Shown: positions 8,320 through 18,891, counted from the first letter of the stretch. The stretch: DNA of 64,000 nt from Pseudomonas syringae pv. cilantro (GCF_001293775.1 NZ_LGLN01000064.1:48115-112114); one strand, 5' to 3'. Numbers and translations are program-made. Notes: generated by a model not told the origin, from the sequence alone.

Positions 8320-8558
8320 CAGCGCTTGTTTGTCCAGTCGAGCGCTTCATCAATCGCTCCAGCAATTTCCGCTTCACTTAGATTGGCGTTGGCGGTTTTC
8401 GCCTGTTCAGCACTGAGTTCCAGGATGTGGGCTCGCACTGCTTCTTCTATGAAGCGCGAAAGGTCACCTTTGCGGCCACCCCCCTGACTGGCCAGAAACA
8501 TGCGGAGTGATTGGTCCGTGTCTGTGGAGACCGCGATATTCCATCGAGTGGTGTTCAT
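8319..8558 (-). CDS. Ribbon-helix-helix antitoxin-like protein
   Basis: 79 residues from the ATG at 8558 (MNTTRWNIAVSTDTDQSL); the open frame reaches 8597 but that part lies inside a palindromic operator. N-terminal strand and GGGRKGDLSRFIEEAVR helix fit RHH/CopG-like DNA-binding antitoxins. The C-terminal tail (AKTANANLSEAEIAGAIDEA) would bind the PIN toxin encoded one base downstream. Autorepression through the upstream palindrome is expected for this class. Confidence 0.75.
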   Translation of the reverse strand: MNTTRWNIAVSTDTDQSLRMFLASQGGGRKGDLSRFIEEAVRAHILELSAEQAKTANANLSEAEIAGAIDEALDWTNKR

Positions 8559-8575
8559 TATCTTTGCCTGCGGAT

Positions 8576-8599
8576 AGGTGTATGTGTGTTTATACACCT
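8576..8599 (-). promoter_or_regulatory. Palindromic operator of the toxin-antitoxin pair
   Basis: AGGTGTAT (8576-8583) and ATACACCT (8592-8599) form a perfect 8-base inverted repeat around an eight-base spacer, 18 bases upstream of the antitoxin start. Location and symmetry fit an autoregulatory RHH site. Confidence 0.55.
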
Positions 8600-8866
8600 G
8601 TTTTTATCGCGTGGTAAATGCCCTGCGGAGACGGTGTGATGCTTGGCTACAGCTTCTGAAACTCACGCCCTCGTGTATCTGAGGACTTCAACCACCTGTC
8701 GCTCCGACCGGCCCGATCACTCACCTGCTGCCACACTGTCCTCCTATGGACCCGGCATCAGGCCTGATTCAAGTGCATCACCCTTCACGACAACGCAGAT
8801 AAAGCCGTTGGCAGCCGTATTGCCTTGTTGCGTTAAGCCCTTAACGTTTCAGCATCGAACAGCCCC

Positions 8867-9501
8867 ATGAACCCATCGTCTGAAATCGATATTTCAGGCC
8901 TGAGGTGTTACGACAAAGTCGTCGATGATGTCACCTACAGTGTTCCGCGCGGTATTACCCGTGAGGCCCGGGGCGCGTGTGGATTGTGCGTGTCCGCAAG
9001 GAAGAGAGCTGGAAGGTCAATGCGCGCTTCACGGATCTGCGTTTTGGCGGTACGCGGCGTGCACTGGATGCCGCCATCATTCATCTGCTTTACAGCGGCC
9101 ATGCATGGCGACGTGAAGATGTTCTGCAACTGGGCAACAACACCGTTGTGCACTGGCGCAAGCGTAGCGGGGTGGGGTTGTGTGCGGTGGCGTATGTGTC
9201 CCGCAATGAGCCGGGGCGTGGTGAGACGTTCTTTCTGGCAACCTACAAGCGGATAGCCAGCGGACGAGGGCTTGAGAAACTCCATGGCCGACTGGTTCAG
9301 GTGCTGGAAAGCGCCCATGAGATTCAGCACGGCAAGGCAGGCATCTCTGATTCCGCACAGAACAGGATTCGCGAGGATATCCATCAGGTGCTCGGCAGTG
9401 AGGTGTTCCGGGCATTTCTACTGGCGGGCAAGCGCAAGGCTGATGAGATTGCCGTGGCTGATTATATCGAGCGGCTTCGCACACCCAGCGATCAACACTA
9501 A
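8867..9501 (+). pseudogene. Frameshifted conserved hypothetical protein, AP2-like N-terminal domain
   Basis: Two frames together make one coherent protein of about 211 residues: MNPSSEIDISGLRCYDK to REARG in one frame, then WIVRVRKEESWKVNARFTD onward in another, starting at 8977. Restoring one G near 8977-8980 would give a smooth ARGAWWIVRV join. The region with WKVNARFTDLRFGGTRRALDAAI resembles the strand pattern of AP2-type DNA-binding domains, a weak inference. The latter half is charged and helical (HGRLVQVLESAHEIQHGK). No clear ribosome site precedes 8867. Either a recent pseudogene or a sequencing error; the downstream frame is open for 174 residues from a GTG. Confidence 0.55.
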
Positions 9502-9528
9502 GCCTGTGGTGTGACCCTCTGAAACAAT

Positions 9529-9552
9529 CAAGCCCGGTAAAAACCGGGCTTG
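9529..9552. terminator. Bidirectional-looking terminator between convergent genes
   Basis: Perfect ten-base stem (9529-9538 with 9543-9552) with an AAAA loop between the plus-strand hypothetical gene and the minus-strand chemoreceptor. The U-rich side is in the loop and flank on the minus strand. Confidence 0.6.
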
Positions 9553-9569
9553 AAAGTATTGGCCGCCGA

Positions 9570-11492
9570 TCAGATTTTGAAGCGACTGACCAGTGTCTGC
9601 AAATGACCACCCAGGCGCGCCAGCTCAACGCTGGACGCAGCGGTTTCTTCGCTGGCCGACGCGGTTTGCTCGGACACATCGCGCACATTGACGATGCTGC
9701 GACTGATTTCCTCGGCCACTGCACTCTGCTGCTCGGCAGCAGCAGCGATCTGCTGGTTCATGGCCTGAATGCTGGAGACCGTCTGGGTGATGCTGCCCAG
9801 CGATGTACCGGCCTTGCGGCTGAGTTGTACGCTGCTGACCGTCAGCTCGCGGCTGTTGAGCATGATGCTGGACACCTGACGGGTCCCGCTTTGCAGAGCC
9901 GCAACCAGTGTTTCGATCTCGACCGTCGACTGTTGGGTACGCTGCGCCAGACCGCGCACTTCATCGGCAACCACGGCAAAACCACGTCCGGCTTCCCCGG
10001 CCCGTGCAGCTTCGATCGCGGCGTTGAGGGCCAGAAGATTGGTCTGCTCGGCCACGGCCTTGATCACGTCCATGACCTTGACGATCTTGTCGCTTTCCTG
10101 CTCCAGCTGATTCATCGCGTCGGCAGAACGACCCACTTCAGTCGCCAGACGCTCGATCTGGGCGATGGCCTCACCGACCACCTTGTCGCCGTCACGTGCT
10201 TCGCGGTCAGCGTTGGAAGCGGCATGCGACGCTTGTTCGGCGTTGCGCGCCACTTCGGCTACAGTCGCCGACATTTCATGCATGGCAGTGGCCACCTGAT
10301 CGGTTTCCACTTTCTGGCTGTTGACGCCTGCGCTGGTCTGTTCGGTAACAGCTGACAGCTCTTCGGCGGCGCTGGCGATTTGCACGACGCTGTCGCGAAT
10401 CCCGCCGATCAAGTCGCGCAACGTGCTGCCCATGCGCTGAATGCCCTGCTGCAGCACACCCAGTTCGTCGCGACGGGTGATTGCCAGGGTCTGGGTCAGG
10501 TCGCCGGATGCAATGCGGTCGACCACGGCCATGGTTTCTTTCAACGGGCGGGTGATCTGCCGAGTGATGATCACGGCGGCGATAACGCCGAGGATCATGG
10601 CCAGCAGCGTACAGATGATCTGTGTGGTACGGGCCTGTGCGCTTTCCTGGTCGCGACGATCCAGTTGCAGTTGATACATGGCCTCACTGATCTTGACGAT
10701 GTCCTGGCCTTGCGTGGTCATTTCCTTGCGGGCCTGGGCGATCGTTGCATTGGCAACCTTGAAGTTCTGCAGGGTCGCGCGGTAGGCCTGCAACGAGGTG
10801 TCCAGCTGTTTCAACTGCTCGGCCTGAGGACCACTGAAGGTCGCTTTGAGCGTGTCCAGATCCTTGATGGCCGCATCCAGTTTCGCGACTGCCATCTGTT
10901 CTGTTTCGGGCGTGACATTGGTGGTGTAGCCACGCACTTCATAGCGCGCGAGCCGCAGGTCGTCTTTGGCCCGGGTGACGATCTCGAACTGCTCGAATCG
11001 ATTGGCATCGGCCGGGTCCATGTTCTGCACGTCAGCCTGAAGCTGGTCGAACACCGCGAGGCTTTTCACCGCATGCGTGGTCAGCTCGTCGCGTGCCAGG
11101 TTGCTGGCCTTGTATCCACTGCGCATGTTGTTCAGCGATTGCTGATAATCAGCGATCACAGCAGACAGCTGCTCGAGCATTTTCACGTTCTCGGGGCTCT
11201 TGAACGAGCTCAGCAGCTTTTGCTGGTAAGCCTTGAAGCCATCCAGCGAAACCTGAACGGTTTCTGCGACTTTCTCGTCGCCGTCCGCCACCATGTATTG
11301 CAGGCGGGTGACCCGCAGTTTGGTCAACTGTGCATTGAGCGAGGTAATGTCGCTCATCCAGTTACTGCGTTTGATCAAACCACCCATGCTGGTCCAGCCA
11401 GTGAGCGCAAGAATGGCAGTAAATACAAGTACCAGACCGAACCCGACGGCCAGCTTCATATTGACGCTGATGTTTGCAAACCAGCTATTCAT
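9570..11492 (-). CDS. Methyl-accepting chemotaxis protein with HBM-type sensor domain
   Basis: 640 residues from the ATG at 11492 (GGAG eight bases upstream), not the further in-frame ATG at 11513. Order: first membrane helix about residues 11-31; all-helical periplasmic region about 40-280 of the length and pattern of the helical bimodular (HBM) domain; second helix about 288-308; HAMP; then the signalling domain with the conserved tip [23 protein letters not shown] receptors of Pseudomonas such as McpS sense TCA-cycle acids; the ligand here is not evident. A GCCGATAG box upstream suggests sigma-28 transcription. Confidence 0.88.
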   Translation of the reverse strand: MNSWFANISVNMKLAVGFGLVLVFTAILALTGWTSMGGLIKRSNWMSDITSLNAQLTKLRVTRLQYMVADGDEKVAETVQVSLDGFKAYQQKLLSSFKSPENVKMLEQLSAVIADYQQSLNNMRSGYKASNLARDELTTHAVKSLAVFDQLQADVQNMDPADANRFEQFEIVTRAKDDLRLARYEVRGYTTNVTPETEQMAVAKLDAAIKDLDTLKATFSGPQAEQLKQLDTSLQAYRATLQNFKVANATIAQARKEMTTQGQDIVKISEAMYQLQLDRRDQESAQARTTQIICTLLAMILGVIAAVIITRQITRPLKETMAVVDRIASGDLTQTLAITRRDELGVLQQGIQRMGSTLRDLIGGIRDSVVQIASAAEELSAVTEQTSAGVNSQKVETDQVATAMHEMSATVAEVARNAEQASHAASNADREARDGDKVVGEAIAQIERLATEVGRSADAMNQLEQESDKIVKVMDVIKAVAEQTNLLALNAAIEAARAGEAGRGFAVVADEVRGLAQRTQQSTVEIETLVAALQSGTRQVSSIMLNSRELTVSSVQLSRKAGTSLGSITQTVSSIQAMNQQIAAAAEQQSAVAEEISRSIVNVRDVSEQTASASEETAASSVELARLGGHLQTLVSRFKI

Positions 11493-11576
11493 AAAATTCT
11501 CCGGGACAGCCATTTAAAAAGTAAAGCGTTGACAGGCATGGCGTTAAAACCATTGTCAGGGCAGGGGATACAGACG

Positions 11577-11603
11577 CTATCGGCTGGCACCCACGAAGCT
11601 GAA
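11577..11603 (-). promoter_or_regulatory. Candidate sigma-28 (FliA) promoter of HBM chemoreceptor
   Basis: On the minus strand TTCAGCTT (11596-11603), 11 bases, then GCCGATAG (11577-11584). The -10 matches seven of eight positions of the flagellar sigma consensus; the -35 is only a partial match. Confidence 0.45.
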
Positions 11604-11782
11604 ATGAAAAAGCAGATAAATTTTTAAAACGGCTGAAACGGTTGTGCGGACCTATCATTCATTGCAGGTCACCGCTATAAAGAGCTGCCGGATGCATTTG
11701 AACAGGCCATCGTTTCATGTGTATGAATCCCGATTGCCGGTTGTGCGATGCAGTAAAAGCCTTACTTCAGAATGAGGTCATT

Positions 11783-11790
11783 GCCGATAG
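11783..11790 (+). promoter_or_regulatory. Candidate sigma-28 -10 box upstream of dCache chemoreceptor
   Basis: GCCGATAG on the plus strand, 70 bases before the start of the next chemoreceptor gene and identical to the box of the divergent one. No good -35 at the standard spacing was seen, so confidence is limited. Confidence 0.35.
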
Positions 11791-11860
11791 AGAATGGCGT
11801 GCTTGTTTCGTAAGTTGCTTTGGCGTGTGATCTCCTCCATTCCTATTGAGATGTTCCGTA

Positions 11861-13741
11861 ATGACCTTGAAGTTTCGGCATAAAATTCTTCTGGCTGCGT
11901 CCGGTGTCGTGGTATTGGCGTTTACGCTGTTCACGCTCTACAACGACTATCTGCAACGCACGACCATTACCCAGAATCTCGAGTCCTCCGTGGCACAAGC
12001 GGGCCAGTTGACGGCGAGCAGTGTGCAGAACTGGCTGAGCGGGCGCATTCTGGTGCTGGAAAACCTGGCTCAGGACGTGGCTTATCAGGGTGTCAGCTCC
12101 GACCTCGGCGGTCTGGTGTCGCAATCCTCGCTGGTTTCCACGTTCCAGTTCACCTACGTCGGTGACAACAAAGGCGCGTTCACACAACGCCCCGACGTGG
12201 CGATGCCGGCGGGCTACGACCCACGTCAGCGGCCCTGGTACAAGTCGACGGTCGAGGCTGGCAAGACCATTTTGAGCGCACCTTATCTGGCGTCCGTCGG
12301 GGGGCTGGTGGTGACCATTGCCAGCCCGGTCAAGACCGATGGCCAAGTGTCCGGTGTGGCAGGTGGCGACCTGAGTCTCGACACGCTGGTCAAAATCATC
12401 AACTCCGTCGAATTCGGCGGCCTTGGCTATGCGTTTCTGGTCAGTGGTGACGGGCAGATCATCGTCAGCCCTGACAAGGACCAGGTCATGAAAAACCTCA
12501 AGGACATCTACCCCGGCCAGATCATCCGCCTGGACGCGCGTTTGCGAGAGGTCACGCTGAACGGTCAGCAACGACTGCTATCGTTTACCCCGATCACGGG
12601 CTTGCCATCGGCCGACTGGTACATCGGTCTGTCGATCGACAAAGACAAGGCGTATGCGCCGTTGAGCCAGTTCCGCAGCTCGGCGATCGTGGCTGTGCTG
12701 ATCGCGGTGGCGGTCATCGCCTTGCTGTTGAGCGTGCTGATTCGCGCGTTGATGCGGCCGCTGACCGACATGGGCCGGGCAATGCGCGACATCGCCCAAG
12801 GTGAAGGTGATTTGACCCGTCGCCTGAGCATTCAGGGCAAGGACGAATTCGCTGAGCTGGGTGGCTCATTCAACCAGTTTGTAGAGCGCGTGCATGCGTC
12901 CATCGCTGAGGTGTCGTCTGCCACCTTGCAAGTGCATGACCTGTCGCAGCGCGTGGTTAATTCCTCCAATTCCTCGATCGTCGGATTTGACGAGCAGAGC
13001 GCGCGCACCAACAGCGTTGCTGCAGCCATCAACGAACTGGGTGCAGCAACGCAGGAGATCGCCCGCAACGCGTCCGACGCTTCGATCCAGGCCAGCGAAG
13101 CCCGGACTCAGGCGGAAGATGGCCAGGTTGTGGTCGAGAAAACCATCCGCGCCATGAGCGAGCTTTCAGCCAAGATCAGCGACTCTTGCACGCAAGTCGA
13201 ACAGCTCAATGCCAGTACCGATAACATCGGGCACATTCTCGACGTCATCAAAAGTATTTCCCAACAAACCAACCTGCTGGCGCTTAACGCAGCAATCGAA
13301 GCCGCACGTGCCGGTGAAGCAGGGCGCGGTTTTGCCGTAGTGGCCGATGAAGTACGCAACCTCGCGCACCGTACTCAAGTGTCGGCCGACGAGATTTACC
13401 AGATGATCGGCGGTCTGCAAACCGGCTCTCAACATGCTGTGTTGAACATGAACGAAAGTCAGGCGTCTAGCCAGGAAAGTGTCGAAGTTGCCAATCAGGC
13501 CGGCAGCCGCTTGCGTGATGTGACGCGCCGGATTGGTGAAATAGATGGCATGAACCAGTCAGTAGCGGCTGCCACCGAAGAGCAAACGGCTGTTGTTGAA
13601 ACACTCAACATCGATATCAACCAGATCAACACGCTCAACCAGCAGGGCGTGGCCAACCTGAATGAAACACTCAAGGACTGCGCCGCACTCTCACGACAGG
13701 CAGGACGTTTGAAACAGCTGGTGGACAGCTTCAAGATCTGA
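11861..13741 (+). CDS. Methyl-accepting chemotaxis protein with dCache_1 amino-acid-type sensor
   Basis: 626 residues from the ATG at 11861 ([16 protein letters not shown]). A double-Cache periplasmic domain spans about residues 30-270 and contains [10 protein letters not shown] and [10 protein letters not shown], matching the Tyr, Arg, Trp-Tyr and Asp ligand positions known from the amino-acid receptors PctA/PctB/PctC. Then a membrane helix, HAMP with GEGDLTRRL, and a signalling domain with [17 protein letters not shown]. It most likely detects L-amino acids or GABA. Divergent from the HBM receptor gene. Confidence 0.9.
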   Translation: MTLKFRHKILLAASGVVVLAFTLFTLYNDYLQRTTITQNLESSVAQAGQLTASSVQNWLSGRILVLENLAQDVAYQGVSSDLGGLVSQSSLVSTFQFTYVGDNKGAFTQRPDVAMPAGYDPRQRPWYKSTVEAGKTILSAPYLASVGGLVVTIASPVKTDGQVSGVAGGDLSLDTLVKIINSVEFGGLGYAFLVSGDGQIIVSPDKDQVMKNLKDIYPGQIIRLDARLREVTLNGQQRLLSFTPITGLPSADWYIGLSIDKDKAYAPLSQFRSSAIVAVLIAVAVIALLLSVLIRALMRPLTDMGRAMRDIAQGEGDLTRRLSIQGKDEFAELGGSFNQFVERVHASIAEVSSATLQVHDLSQRVVNSSNSSIVGFDEQSARTNSVAAAINELGAATQEIARNASDASIQASEARTQAEDGQVVVEKTIRAMSELSAKISDSCTQVEQLNASTDNIGHILDVIKSISQQTNLLALNAAIEAARAGEAGRGFAVVADEVRNLAHRTQVSADEIYQMIGGLQTGSQHAVLNMNESQASSQESVEVANQAGSRLRDVTRRIGEIDGMNQSVAAATEEQTAVVETLNIDINQINTLNQQGVANLNETLKDCAALSRQAGRLKQLVDSFKI

Positions 13742-13761
13742 CCGTACATCCAGTGACAGAG

Positions 13762-13786
13762 CCGGATCACGTGCGCTGTGATCCGG
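13762..13786 (+). terminator. Terminator-like hairpin after dCache chemoreceptor
   Basis: Nine-base perfect stem (13762-13770 with 13778-13786) and seven-base loop, 20 bases after the stop codon, followed by TGTTTGCTT. Confidence 0.6.
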
Positions 13787-13931
13787 TGTTTGCTTCGAGG
13801 ATGTCAGCCACCAAGGGCGAAGCTATTGCGCTTACAGCACTGTACTTTTGAATGCGTCGGCGGAAGACAAGGCGTTGGCTCGACTCTTTGGAAGCAAGCG
13901 CAGTGCGAAAACAGGAAGGCCAGAAACAAGA

Positions 13932-13952
13932 AAGCCCGCACGAGGCGGGCTT
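13932..13952 (-). terminator. Terminator downstream of tRNA-Met
   Basis: Eight-base stem (13932-13939 with 13945-13952) with five-base loop. On the minus strand it is followed by a run containing TTTCTTGTTTC, placed 45 bases beyond the tRNA 3' end. Confidence 0.6.
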
Positions 13953-13996
13953 CTTGTTTGATTCAAAACCTTCGTGGAAGGCTCTGAACCGGTACT

Positions 13997-14073
13997 TGGT
14001 GGCTACACAGGGACTTGAACCCCGGACCCCAGCATTATGAATGCTATGCTCTAACCAACTGAGCTATGTAGCC
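13997..14073 (-). tRNA. tRNA-Met (anticodon CAT), elongator type
   Basis: 77 bases including encoded CCA. Acceptor stem GGCTACA pairs with TGTAGCC; D-loop AGTTGGTTAGA, anticodon loop TTCATAA, and T-arm GGTTCAAGTCC all present. The fully paired first acceptor base pair marks it as elongator rather than initiator tRNA. Confidence 0.95.
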
Positions 14074-14188
14074 AAGTGGCGCGCATTATTCGCGCTAAGC
14101 GGATATGTGTCAAGCGTTGCTGTGAAAAATAATTGCGTGGGATCAACCGGTTAGGCGGAGGCTTTCCTGAAGTCGTCTTTTTCGGGCT

Positions 14189-15310
14189 TTATCGGAACAG
14201 GGCGTTCAGCAGCTCCTCGTCATCGAAGTCGTCTACCATGTCCAGCATATGGTCCATCTCTCGCTGATCTCTGAGCCAGGCTTTCAGGCTTTTCGGGTGG
14301 GTGAGCGCCTGCAGTTCATCCTGTGTTTCATGAAGGTGTTCTCGGATGACCTTAAGCTGCCTGGCACATTTTGCGTTGACTGTTTTGGGCCTGATGTCTT
14401 CGTAGGGATCCATCAGAAAGCGTTCCCGGATCATCATTTTTCGATCATGGATCTCGTCTTCCAGTTCTCTGAGTTGCTCGCTCAGGATCCGGTTGAAGTG
14501 CTTGAGGCGTTTGTCGGAAATGGTGTCGATGTGCGTCTGGTCGATTTGCTCGATCTCCATTTGCATCTGTAGCAGCGCCAGCAGGTTGTCATTTTCATAA
14601 GCTTCGTTAACACGTTGCATGAGCTCGGTTTTGCGGTCGCGCTCATCGGCATCCTGCTCTCGGTCGGGGTGCAGTGCACTGACCAGCTTGCGGTAGATTT
14701 CACGTAATGACTGGCTGCCCTCTGCCTGTTCCTGCTCGCGACGCAGTTCGCTGGCAGACGGTTTTTTTGGCTTCTGGTTGCTCGTTGCTTGCTCGGTCTG
14801 TTCCCTCAACTTCTCTTCAATGTGCGTCGTAATGTCGTCAAGGGAGTCCAGATCGATGTCGTCTCCCAGCTCCACGCCCAGCGTTTCTTCCAGTGACGCT
14901 TTAAACAGCTCGTCTTCCCGGCGGCGATCCTCGTCGTAATCGTTGCCGGAATGCTTGAGATAAAGGCGCTTCAGCTCTTCGTCGTGTTCCTCGCCCATCA
15001 GCGATATCGTCAGTTCACAGATAATGTCCCGCAGTGTGGCGCGGTCCTTCTTGCCCAGCCGGAACTGATCGCTGGCCTGGTCAAGCAGACGCAGCCTGGT
15101 TATCTCGTTCTGAGCCTGCTCTTTGAGCATCGGGACCCATTCTTCAACCCATAACTGTTCGCAGTTAGTTGACGCCTCCAGCCACTGCTGAAGAAGCTTG
15201 CGTCGTGTTTCGAGCTTCTCCATCAATGTGTTGAATTTTTTCTGGCCAGTGCTGAGATGAGGCTTGGAGGGTTGCGCAACGATACGTGGCGACGCGGGCG
15301 GGGTAGTCAT
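14189..15310 (-). CDS. J-domain-containing (DnaJ-like) protein
   Basis: 373 residues, charged and helical, with SLREIYRKLVSALHPDREQ near residue 195, an HPD motif of the J domain that stimulates the ATPase of Hsp70. The J domain is central, not N-terminal, and there is no zinc-finger or Gly/Phe region, so this is a type III J protein with an unassigned client. A long N-terminal helical part and a C-terminal tail rich in Asp/Glu (DMVDDFDDEE) flank it. Stands alone between tRNA-Met and a divergent chemoreceptor. The intergenic stretch 15311-15652 shows no further gene that I can support. Confidence 0.75.
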   Translation of the reverse strand: MTTPPASPRIVAQPSKPHLSTGQKKFNTLMEKLETRRKLLQQWLEASTNCEQLWVEEWVPMLKEQAQNEITRLRLLDQASDQFRLGKKDRATLRDIICELTISLMGEEHDEELKRLYLKHSGNDYDEDRRREDELFKASLEETLGVELGDDIDLDSLDDITTHIEEKLREQTEQATSNQKPKKPSASELRREQEQAEGSQSLREIYRKLVSALHPDREQDADERDRKTELMQRVNEAYENDNLLALLQMQMEIEQIDQTHIDTISDKRLKHFNRILSEQLRELEDEIHDRKMMIRERFLMDPYEDIRPKTVNAKCARQLKVIREHLHETQDELQALTHPKSLKAWLRDQREMDHMLDMVDDFDDEELLNALFR

Positions 15311-15652
15311 GACTAGACCTCCTGTAAAGGGCGAGATCGCTATGAAGTAATCGGCAAATTTTCTGAAGTTTACTTTTCTCCGGGCTCTTTAAGGGTGAAC
15401 AATTTGCCGTCTTGAAAAAAGTGCTGGGTGCTTGAGTGGCGGTCCGGTTCTTGCTTGGATGTTTCCAGGGCGTCAAAGGCTGCGCTATTGACCAGGAAAC
15501 GAGTGGGTTACCGCGCTTTTCGACCCAATCTGAGGCGACACGTATCGCCATTGAAACAAGAACATGGCATTTTGCTGTCAGTGTTTTTCCAAAAAAAAGG
15601 CATCGCCTCTGTTTGTTCAGATCCGGCCGGTGTTCACGGGGAGTTGCAGGAC

Positions 15653-17702
15653 ATGAACAGTTTTTTGTCGCCGGGCATGCGCCTGATGGGGCGCGTTGGT
15701 TTTGCTCGCAAGTTTCAGGTCTTGTTCCTGCTGTTTATTCTGCCGTTGGCGGGTAGTGCCTGGTTTATCACCAAAGACTACCGCAATAAGCTCGAAGTGA
15801 TCTCGGGCGAGCAGTCAGGTGTGCGGCAACTGCTGGCGCTCGATGACCTGAACGTCGAGCTGTCTGCCCAGCGCGACCATGCAGCCCGCTGGAAGGCTGC
15901 CGATATTCTTCGCGAGCCGACACCCGCTGCCAGGGAAGCAATGGCGGCTGTCGATGCTGGCATCCCGCGTATCACCAAGGCATTGCAAGGGGTCAACACG
16001 GTACTGATCCAGGAGAGTGCCCCGGCTGACACGATGACCCGCTACAAAGCTTTGCAGGCAGCGGTTACCGGTCTGGATACCGCGTCGTTGCGCACTGTGG
16101 GTTGGTGGCCGGACGGCTACGACCGATTCACGACAGTGCTGAATCTGGTGCAGGCGCTGCGTGAGCAGATCGCAATGGACAGCGGTTTGATCCTCGATCC
16201 GTGGCTTGAAACCTACATGTTGATGCAGCTCTCCACGCAGCAAGTGCCGGACTTGATCGAGCGCATCGGCCGCTTGTCCAGCGTGGGTCAGACATCCGTC
16301 GCTTCGGGTCAGTTCAGCCTGCAAAGCCGTCTGCAGATGCGCGATCTGCGCGGCCGTATCGACGACTCCAAGGAACAGATGAATAAAGCGGCCAGCCTGC
16401 TGTTATCCAAACTGCCCGAGCAGCTTCAGCCTTGGGCTGACACGTATGCGGGCGTGAAACAGGTGCTGGAAACCGAGCTGAAAGTCATCGATGACGGTGT
16501 GTTCGGCGGCAGTATCAAACTCAAGCCGGAAGAGTTCGAGAAAAGCATCGATACCTTGACCAGCAGCACGTCGGGCCTGCGCAAGCACTCACTCGAATCG
16601 CTCAATGGGCGCCTCGATTATTACCATGAGTCCTCGAACATGGAGTTCATCCCGCTGGCCGCGGTGTTTTGCGTGCTGGTAGCAATGGCGATGTACCTGT
16701 TTGCCTGCCTGCAATCCTCCATTCGTAACAGCGCACGGGGGATTACCACCCTGGCCGAGTCGCTACGTGACGGCAATCTGTGCGTGGAAGTTGCGGTGCA
16801 GGGGCGTGACGAGCTTGCTGCCATCAGCAGGGCGCTGAACGTCGCAGTCGTGCAATTGCGTACCAGCCTGCTGGGCGTCAATCAGGAAACTCTGCGAGTA
16901 GGCGATGCAGTGCTGACACTGACGGCGCAATCCAGCGGAACGCTCAACGAGGTCGAAGACCAGCAACAACAGATCAGCCAGATTGCCACGGCAGCAACGG
17001 AGCTGGCCGCCACCTCTCAAGGCGTGGCCAGAGCAGGCCTCGGAGAGCGCTCGTCACCCCCGCCATATTGCCGAGCAGAGCAGTCAGGACAGTCAGCGCA
17101 CCACCGACAGCATTCAGCAACTCAACCAGCGCTTGACCGAAACAGCCGCAGCATTGGGGCGAGTCAGCGAGCAGGGGCAGCAAATTCAGTCGGTGGTGGA
17201 TGCCATTCGCGGCATCGCCGAACAGACCAACCTGCTGGCCCTCAATGCTGCCATCGAAGCTGCCCGCGCGGGTGAGCAGGGACGCGGATTCGCCGTGGTG
17301 GCCGATGAAGTGCGCAGCCTGTCACAACGCACCCAGGCGTCAACCGCGCAGATCGCCGGCACAGTCGACAGCTTGCGCTCGACCGTGACCCAGGCCGTTA
17401 ACCTGATGGAAGCGGCTTGCGGCCAGGCGGTCAACGATGCGCAATCGGTAACCGGGCTCGGCGTTCGTCTGGGCGAGATCGCCACCGCCGTGCAGGGTGT
17501 CGCAGATACATTGGCGCAGATATCGACGGCCGTCGAAGAGCAGGCCTCGACCGCCGATGAAGTCAGCAGCAATATCCAGCAGGTCGATCAGGCTGCCGGG
17601 CGCTTGCTGGAAGGTGCGCGGGCGGTCAATCAGGCGGCTAATACGCTGAGCCAGGGCAGCCGGGCGCTGAATGACAATACGGCGCGGTTTCGGTTGGGAT
17701 GA
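15653..17702 (+). pseudogene. Methyl-accepting chemotaxis protein interrupted by a one-base insertion
   Basis: Starting at the ATG 15653 (GGGGAG upstream), the first frame encodes a membrane helix, a periplasmic helical domain of about 300 residues, a second helix near 16670-16720, HAMP and the start of the signalling domain, up to SQGVARA. One extra G at 17036/17037 shifts the frame; the next frame resumes at once with SESARHPRHIAEQ and includes [17 protein letters not shown], ending at 17702. Removing the G restores a receptor of 682 residues. As written the product loses the CheA/CheW-contacting tip. Real pseudogene or sequencing error cannot be told apart here. Confidence 0.8.
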
Positions 17703-17714
17703 GGAGGCAATGGC

Positions 17715-17754
17715 CCTGTGAGACTCAAAAAATGGCGTTATTGAGTCCCACAGG
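17715..17754 (+). terminator. Long hairpin after the broken chemoreceptor
   Basis: Fourteen-base inverted repeat (17715-17728 with 17741-17754, one mismatch), twelve-base loop, just after the stop codon. No long T run follows, so it may act as terminator or as mRNA end protection. Confidence 0.45.
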
Positions 17755-17859
17755 TTGTTCGGTTCTGCACTCGTGACGTGAGGAAGTTGGATAGATGGAA
17801 GCGCTTTCAATCATTTGATGACTGACGGGAGTCGAGACAAAGCGTAAAATGCTCCGCTT

Positions 17860-18891
17860 TTGCAGGCGAAAGGTTTCTTGAGAACACAGCGTACCGAAAA
17901 ACACAGGGCGGGCGATGCCAGCTCGCTGCGAGGCTGTGGGCCATCGGAGGCTGACGATCTTCCCTCAGGTCGCCCGCACGTTGCCATTTTGATGTGCACC
18001 TACAACGGGGCGGCTTACCTTCGTGAGCAGCTTGAATCGTTTGCCGCCCAGACCTTTTCCGACTGGGTTCTCTATGTTTCCGACGATGCGTCTACTGATG
18101 ACACGCTACGGATCTTGTCTGATTATCAGGTTCTTTGGGGTAACCAGCGACTGGTCATTTTCAATGGCCCCTGCAAAGGTTTCGCGGAAAACTTCATTTC
18201 TCTGGTTCAGCGTCCTGAAATAGAAGCCGATTATTTTGCTTTCAGCGATCAGGATGACGTGTGGTTCAGCGACAAGCTGGAGCGCAGCGTCAATCGCCTG
18301 GAGCACCTGGACAGCAGCAAGCCTGCGCTTTATTGCTCCAGAACCCGACTGGTCGATGCAGACTTGAAGGTGATTGGGGTATCGCCACTGTTCAGCAAAC
18401 CGCCGTCCTTCAAGAACGCGTTGGTTCAAAGTCTGGCGGGCGCCAATACCATGTTGATCAATCAGACGGCTCGTGGATTATTGGTCCGGTTGCCTGAGCA
18501 CTCTCCGCTGATCGCCCATGACTGGTTGACTTATCTGTTGGTGACCGGGTGTGGTGGTGAGGTGTGCTATGACGCCGAGCCCTGTCTCGATTACCGTCAG
18601 CACAGCGGCAACCTGATTGGTGCAAACGCCAGCACTCGCGACAGACTGGTGCGGTTTCGCAAAATGCTTTCAGGCCGATTCATCGAGTGGAATGACGCGA
18701 ACGTGGCGATTCTGAATGAGATGGAGTGTGTGCTTACTGAAGAAAGCAGGAGTGTACTGGCGTATTTTGAAACCGGTCGAAGAGAGGTTTTTTTGAAGCG
18801 CGTGTTGACTCTCCGAAAAGCCGGGATCTACCGCCAGACGGTGCAGGGCAATCTAAGTTTGATGTTGGCAGTGTGTTTGGGGCGAGTGTAG
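17860..18891 (+). CDS. GT2 glycosyltransferase, rhamnosyltransferase type
   Basis: Up to 343 residues; the catalytic domain begins near residue 42 with HVAILMCTYNGAAYLREQL and continues with VSDDASTDDT and FSDQDDVW (the DxD-like metal/nucleotide site). The first 40 residues from the ATG at 17860 are unlike GT2 sequence and have no clear ribosome site, so the true start could lie nearer 17980. It resembles the other small GT2 of the region (38122-39051) in YNG..Y/W..QL and SDQDD(V/I)W. Probably transfers L-rhamnose in O-chain assembly on the cytoplasmic face. It stands alone on the plus strand at the left edge of the locus. Confidence 0.8.
   Translation: MQAKGFLRTQRTEKHRAGDASSLRGCGPSEADDLPSGRPHVAILMCTYNGAAYLREQLESFAAQTFSDWVLYVSDDASTDDTLRILSDYQVLWGNQRLVIFNGPCKGFAENFISLVQRPEIEADYFAFSDQDDVWFSDKLERSVNRLEHLDSSKPALYCSRTRLVDADLKVIGVSPLFSKPPSFKNALVQSLAGANTMLINQTARGLLVRLPEHSPLIAHDWLTYLLVTGCGGEVCYDAEPCLDYRQHSGNLIGANASTRDRLVRFRKMLSGRFIEWNDANVAILNEMECVLTEESRSVLAYFETGRREVFLKRVLTLRKAGIYRQTVQGNLSLMLAVCLGRV

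Noticed and set aside
8643..8870. 75-codon plus-strand frame upstream of the AP2-like gene
   Set aside because: Ser/Thr/Pro-rich, no conserved pattern, no ribosome site.
15428..15652. N-terminal extension of the third chemoreceptor
   Set aside because: Residues from this part are not receptor-like; the ATG at 15653 has a ribosome site and is followed directly by the first membrane helix.
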